Source: Chaetorhynchus papuensis
Taxonomy: Eukaryota; Chordata; Aves; Passeriformes; Rhipiduridae
NCBI GenBank assembly: GCA_013396525.1
Contig: VWYX01000270.1
Coordinates: forward strand, 473,957 to 537,956
DNA length: 64,000 nt
Direction: 5' to 3'
The translations under genes and the position numbers were made by a program. How positions within the stretch are numbered: position 1 is the first letter of the stretch; each line of letters opens with the position of its first letter. Shown piece by piece: positions 26,650-64,000 of this stretch. Below the pieces are notes generated by a model. The model was not told where the DNA came from. It did not search any database and saw only the letters and a program-made list of their open reading frames with translations.

Positions 26650-29600
26650 TGTACCTGGAAAACATTGGAAAGACTGAAATAATTTGAAGACAATGGTAAT
26701 ACAGAATAAAGTTAGTTATAGTAGCGTATGTTGCTTTCCGTTTAATGAGGTAGAATTGTCTTTACTTAGTGAGCTCTAGTCTTTCCATGTTCTGTCCAGA
26801 GTTAAAAGCAGTTATGCAATTTGTGAATGAACCGTATGGGATAAAGTGACTCACCTAGATAGAATATAGAGCACAGAGCTGTGTTGTTACAGGGAAGTAC
26901 TCAATGACTCGGCTATAGAAGAGCTTGCTGATTAGAGCTGCTGTACATGTGGGTTTGGATGGACATCTGCCCTGAAGCTGTCCAGCACACTTTGTGGCAC
27001 TACTCACTGCATGAATTACTGGTCACACTTTGCTTTGTGTTGGGCGTCCCACCTTTAAGGATGTTAAAGGAGCTTTTCAGATTTCCTTGGTCTGCCTTGC
27101 AGTTAACTGATCTTTTTTTGTTGTCCATTCTTGGCAGCTTCTGCAAAGGGGATGAAGCACAAAGTTTCTGTGCTTTGCACTTCCAGTAGCATACCAAAAT
27201 TTGAGGCTTTGATTTTGAAATGCCTTCTAGAATTGCCTTAATCCTTTCATTCATATCTTCTCAGTATAGGAATAATCCCCCTGTCAAAATTCTGCATCTG
27301 CACACAGGACAAGATCACAGTTTACATCTCAGTTTGAGAAGGTCTCAGTCAAACATGTTTCTAGCCTGTGGAGCTGCCAGGGCAAATCAGGTCCTGGGAA
27401 TAGTTTCTGAGTGGTGTTTGTCTCTGCTGGGGAGCTGAGTGCTCCCAACCTACTCCAAGGTCGATTTGGATTTCTTCGGCTATGCTGCTGTGCTTCAGGG
27501 CCAACACTAGCAATCTTGACTTACTTGCATTTTATATGTTGTTACTAATATTGGTATGAGTGCTGTCAGGAATATATTTTATTAAAAAGTGCCCGCTTAT
27601 GATTTGAGTTTTAGAAAGCAATAATAGTAGGAGAAATTTTGAATGAAGCTTGAAGTAGATAATTTTTTATTGCAATTATAAGAATATACTCCTTTTTGTA
27701 TTTTGCAGACTTACATGCTAACTGATGTTTCAAATCCTAGAATGAGCCATCCTACTACATATGGCAGCCCTATGGTATTTAGCAAATAATTTCTTTCTCC
27801 CAGCCATCTTGAAAGTTTTGAAAGATGTTTTTATTCTCACTGTGTATGCTCATTGACTCATACCATGTGTGTACATCTATAAACATAAAATAGTTTAAAT
27901 CTCTTTTTTGAAAATTATTTTATAAATTTATTTATGTTTCTTTTCTGTCCTTAGTAGCATATTTTATTCCTTTAGGATATTGGGTATTTTTTGTGGTGAT
28001 GGTCTTTTTGGGAGAGAGTAGATTAGCACAGAGAAGTTTGTAGATGAATACTAATTATTTATCATGAAATAATAGATCCTGTTAGAAGTGGTAGAGTGTA
28101 GCTGTAGTTTCTGTGCTTGACCTGTACTTTATAGATAATCTTATTTTTCCTTTCCATTAGTATGGTTTGTGTGCCAATACTAAGGTGTGATTCTCTGGAT
28201 GGAAAATATCTTTTACAACCTACTGGTTTTCCTGTTTGTATTCATGCTTGTGAGATGATCGTTTACAAGTAGCAAACTTAGCTGCTTTACATGGCATTGT
28301 TTTATCTTTTTAAATAAAATAAGACCTTTTTGAGGGTGCTGTTTAACTGAGAGCTATTGAGTTGTGTGAGCGCAGAACTGCATCTGCTGGTTAAACGTCC
28401 TCTCTGTTTTAACAGCTCCCCAAAAATCCTTCTTCACTGTTACAGAAAAGCGTGCCTTTACTGAGCAACCAGTTTTTGTCCACCTTTCTGAAACTGATGC
28501 ATGTATTTTTTCTGTAGAATTTGTGTAAGTGCATCATGTTGTAGCCATATAAAACCTATAAAAATATAAAACAAATAAAAACTAACTGGTATGAAGTCTC
28601 GTATGACAGGGTATTGTCTTTATATCAAGTATTGGACAAAAAGGTCCATTTTCTTTTTTCTTAAGTACCTTTACATAATAAAAGCTTTTTGAAATACTTT
28701 TTCTCTGCAATTAATACTGTCTCAGATTTTCAACAGATATTTCTTAAGTTTATTGTCAGTCTTGCATTTTCAAATTAAATGAAAAAGCTGTCTGTAATAT
28801 CAAGTTTTTGTGATCACTGATTATATAGGTAGGATAAGAGATAATGTGACACAACCTTAAATAAGTAGAGGTACATTGAAGTTCTGTTTAGATCACTTCA
28901 GAAGTTTTTCTATCCATTTGTTTCAGTTTTGTTTTCTTGCTTAGTCAATCGATTATCAGATTCTTGTTAATTTTCCAGATGAAACTTATGAATTAAATAT
29001 GTGTGAAAAATGAGTGAACAGCTGAACTGGTCAATTCTGACAGAAGTTCCTTAGAGGGAGCTACTAAAGCTCTTAATCCCAACACGCTCTTGGCAAAGCC
29101 TTTAACATCATGCCTTGCATACCCAAACAATCCTCTGCTTGCCTTCTGTAACTTTAAGATTGGTTTGTGACATGATGAAGTATACGGAGTGACTTCTTCA
29201 GATGGTTGCAGGCCATAAAAATTTTAAGGCAGGAGATAAAACTATGGTCTTCTCTTGTTACAAAGTAGCTTGACACTTAAACTGACATTCCAAAAACTTA
29301 AAGGATACTTTTAATGGTTACGGAGATAATTTTTTTACTTTTTTTTTTTTGATAATTCTTTTGGGGTTGTGCTTTAGGCTTTGAAAGGCAGAATTTATAT
29401 TCAGTGCAGACCTTTCACTGGACAAAAGGTGTAATTTTAAAAAACAGTTATCAGCTCCCTTTTTGTCTCAGTTGCTGATAGCTTGGACTACATTGAAATT
29501 AAAGAGCATCCAGTTAACTCTTGTATCTTTTGCTAGGTAAACTTAATTCAGAAGATCAGAGGTTTAGTTCAGTAGAAATGCAGTGACATTATTTAGACTG

Positions 29601-31871
29601 TTGCTAAAGTCAAATTTTATCAATGTTTCTGTGTTTTGGCATGTTTTGTTGCCTTCTGCAAAAGAGAATTGCCTTGAGTAAAATGAACCAGTTGCCTGAA
29701 GAAAGTTCCAAACTTTCCATTGTATTTTAATCAAATAATCTTATATATTTCTGACGTTAGTGTTTACTCATATTTCTTCAGTATATCAGAGAATGTGGCT
29801 GCTATTGGTCACATAGTTTACTTGTTTGCAGTTATGTGACAGTTTGCACAAGTGTTTATTATTATATTACTGTGGTTATACTATTGGTAAACTCAACCTT
29901 GTCCTTTGCTAATCAAAAACTAGCTAATGGTCCAGATGTTTAACAAAAATAGCTTTCTTTTCCCTTCTAATGCAACAGACAAAGTTACTACACACTGCCT
30001 GAACACTAAGGTATATTTTACATATGTACACACAAATTCGATACTTTTATGTCAGACAAATTCACAGGAATTAGCATTTCCATTTGTATTTTCATCTTTA
30101 AGTGAATGTTACCACAGTGAAGCAGTAAAAGTGATAAAGATGCATCACCAGGACTAGGGCAGATATTTTCCAATCTTTTTCTACTTTATTGTTAGTATGA
30201 AGTTTGATTTGCCTTGAGTTTTCCTATTTATATATCAGTATTACACACAGAAACCAAAGTGATTTCTGCTAATGCATTTCTGTCAGTGGGATATCTTTTG
30301 CATCATCCACTGTTAATTTGGAATCTTCCTTTTGTTAACTCTCAATATCACCAGGGAAGAAAATGGCTTTGCTATTGTTCTAGCACTTCCTTAAGTTTGA
30401 TGTGGGCAATCTCTGTGACCTCTGCTGGGGCTCACTTTATGGACAGAAATGTTAATAGTTTCTTCCTTTTACAGCTTTCTGTTCTGTTTGTTCAAGTTTG
30501 CAATCTTTCCCTGTGCTTATACAGTGGTCCCCGTTATGAATGGCATTCAAGAGAAACCTCTAGAAGGTGTTTATAAAAGTAAATAATCAGTTTGGAGACT
30601 ACTGACTTTCTTCCTTCACTGCTTAAAATCCTGATAATTTGAGATTTTTTTTCTAGAAGCTTAGGGGGAAAAAGCCCCAGATATCTCGAGCTGTCTCTGG
30701 CTTTGTGTCTTGATGTGGTGGTAAAACCATCCCTGGTGAGAACAGGATAGCTGGAGGAATGATGTCCCCAGTGTGTCAAGTGTGAGCATGAGGCAGTGGC
30801 CCTTTGAAGGGTGGGGTTCCAGAATGTGCTAGAGCTCAATGAACAGTTTCAGTAATGATCTCAAATACTTGTGGTTTCTAAGAAACATTATCTTGTGTAA
30901 AAAAAATTATATATGTGGAAATATTAATGTTTGGGGGAGATATAAAGTGTTGGTTATGTTTTGAATTGAAAGTGTTCCTTTTAAATTTCATTAATATTTT
31001 TCATTATTAATACTGTGTAGATGATCTAGGGGTTTTTTAAAGGTATTTTACAAGGCAGACAAAAGGCATATTGAACGTAATTTCTCCTAGTTGCCTTGCG
31101 TTCAAGAAGAATAATGTAAGCTGGAGGAAGCAATATATCTTGGAGTTATTTAAAAATACCTATCATTTTGCTTAAGTAAAAACTCTTTTTTATCTGGATT
31201 TCATTAAACACCAATGAATATGAGCATCACATTCTGAGAAATGGGTAACTTTTGCAGCAACATAAAACTACTGTGAGAAGCCGATAAGTGGTCTTTAAAA
31301 TGTGATATAAAAAACAGGCAGAGAAAAAGGATATGATTAGCAATAATGTTTAGGATCAGTTTGGATGGAGGAAGACTACAGAGACTGCTTTGGTAACAGC
31401 TGGGCTTTGGACTGGGGTTTAGTTGGGTGGAAGTGAAGAAAGCAGTGTGCTGTAGGGCTGTGTGACAGCCAAGCCAATGATGTCTCCCTGGGTGGGGGAA
31501 AGAAGGAAAGGAATTAAAGATGACACCAAGATTGAATCCAGGAGTTTTGTGACTCTGAGGGAACTAAAAATAGAGCTATTGACAGAGGGAGCAGGAAAAG
31601 GAAGAATTTGGATAAAGATGATAAACAACCACTTTCAGCTCCTGTTAATTGGTACATGCTCTGTTGACTTCGTTCACAGCACTTGGGGATGTGGCTGTAA
31701 AGTTCAGCTTTAATGCTAAGTTTGAATTGGCAGGGGGATGTCAGGATGAAATCTCAGCAAAAATAGGCAGAGATGGAAGTTTTAGGTTATAATCCTGAAT
31801 TCTTGGAAGTGGGATTGTGTCATGGTCCACTGAGTTGTAGAGGCACCTTCGGGAAGATGAGTTACCTATGC
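26650..31871. other. Noncoding, nothing recognised
   Basis: AT-rich DNA. Open frames such as 30214-30576 (120 codons) lack any family resemblance and are spanned by antisense frames. Confidence 0.4.
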
Positions 31872-32075
31872 AAAAGTGAAAAAGAAAAAAACTGAAAGAA
31901 AATAGAGCAAAAGAAAAAGAAAAGAAAGAAGGAGAAATCCACCAAAAAGGTGAAAGGAAGGTTGAAAAGAGATTGAAGCTTTGAAAAGTAAAGAATTTGA
32001 AAGCATCCTAATAAGTGAGATTAACTATAAAAGAAAAGCATACAAATAAACTGAAAGGAAAATAAAAAATAAAGG
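31872..32075. repeat. Purine-rich (GA) low-complexity tract
   Basis: About 200 bases with very few pyrimidines on the + strand (runs such as aaagaaaaagaaaagaaagaagg). It lies about 520 bp upstream of exon 2. Confidence 0.75.
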
Positions 32076-32594
32076 GCTTTTTTAGCTCAGTTTAACAGAA
32101 AACAGATGATTATCTGAGGGAAACTTAATGTAATATAGGAAGCAACTGAAACATCATGAAAACTCCTTCAAATAATTACTATTTTCAGAAAGATGTTAAG
32201 AAATGTAGAGGTTGTGTTTTCCCAGAAATGCATATATTTGACTTCATAGTTCAAATGTTCACATCTCAGTGTCTTTCATGCTTTGTTGTATTTACACAGA
32301 GAAAACTACATGTTAAAAATTAATAATACAATGACACTACATTTAAATTATTGCATTTAGGTAATGGGCAAAGAAACCAAATAGACTGAGATTTTGGAAT
32401 CAGTTATTTGTCTTTTACTAGGTAGTTTTCTTTTGTTCTTCGTATAAAAATATAGACCAGTAAGGAAATACATGTGATGTAAATATGTATGTCATATACT
32501 TTCCCAAAGGTTGTAAACATGGCATTATATTCTTCAGATTGGCTTTATTGTCCAAATAATTCCTTAATTAAATTGAGCTCTTTTTTATTTAAAG

Positions 32595-64000
<31,406 letters not shown>

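Noticed and set aside
30214..30576. 120-codon plus-strand ORF
   Set aside because: No domain, composition typical of AT-rich noise, and no neighbours to support it.

Overview
The window is vertebrate, almost certainly bird, genomic DNA. It is AT-rich and CpG-poor with short exons separated by kilobase introns. It carries CR1-type LINE fragments, including a recognisable reverse-complemented CR1 3' end near 4.4 kb, and a probable endogenous-retrovirus LTR near 60.4 kb. Two single-base N calls (16859 and 19004) show it comes from a draft assembly. I cannot name the species.

The only gene I can support is TLL1 (tolloid-like 1) on the + strand, a secreted zinc metalloprotease of the BMP1/tolloid branch of the astacin family. 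Eight consecutive coding exons are present, which I number 2 to 9 by analogy with mammalian TLL1: 32595-32705, 36683-36763, 38888-39040, 41013-41130, 48521-48699, 50529-50634, 53444-53568 and 60010-60125. All introns are GT-AG, and the phases join into one open frame of 989 nt (329 complete codons). This covers most of the prodomain, the proprotein-convertase site, the whole astacin catalytic domain (cysteine-rich loop, zinc site, Met-turn) and the first third of CUB domain 1. The signal-peptide exon lies upstream of the window or was not recognised. The remaining CUB and EGF exons lie beyond the right edge.

Layout. 1-32594 is noncoding (TLL1 intron 1 and/or 5' flank), with one CR1 piece, an isolated CpG-rich patch at 5.2-5.6 kb, a strong inverted repeat at 7.5-7.6 kb, an A/C-rich tract at 13.2 kb, an ATT microsatellite at 16.8 kb, two pairs of short direct repeats about 1 kb apart, and a purine-rich tract at 31.9 kb. 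32595-60125 is the TLL1 exon cluster. Its introns hold an old CR1-like relic (43.6-44.5 kb), a LINE reverse-transcriptase relic (48.1 kb) and a small tandem duplication (42.35 kb). 60126-64000 is the start of intron 9, with the antisense LTR-like element.

I did not find a new multi-gene system. The most notable observations are the extreme GC3 contrast of exon 5 (31/38 codons) with exon 4 (9/50), the CpG-rich patch 27 kb upstream of exon 2, the stop codon two codons into intron 9 (the point where a short protease-only isoform would end), and the promoter-like antisense LTR just downstream of exon 9.
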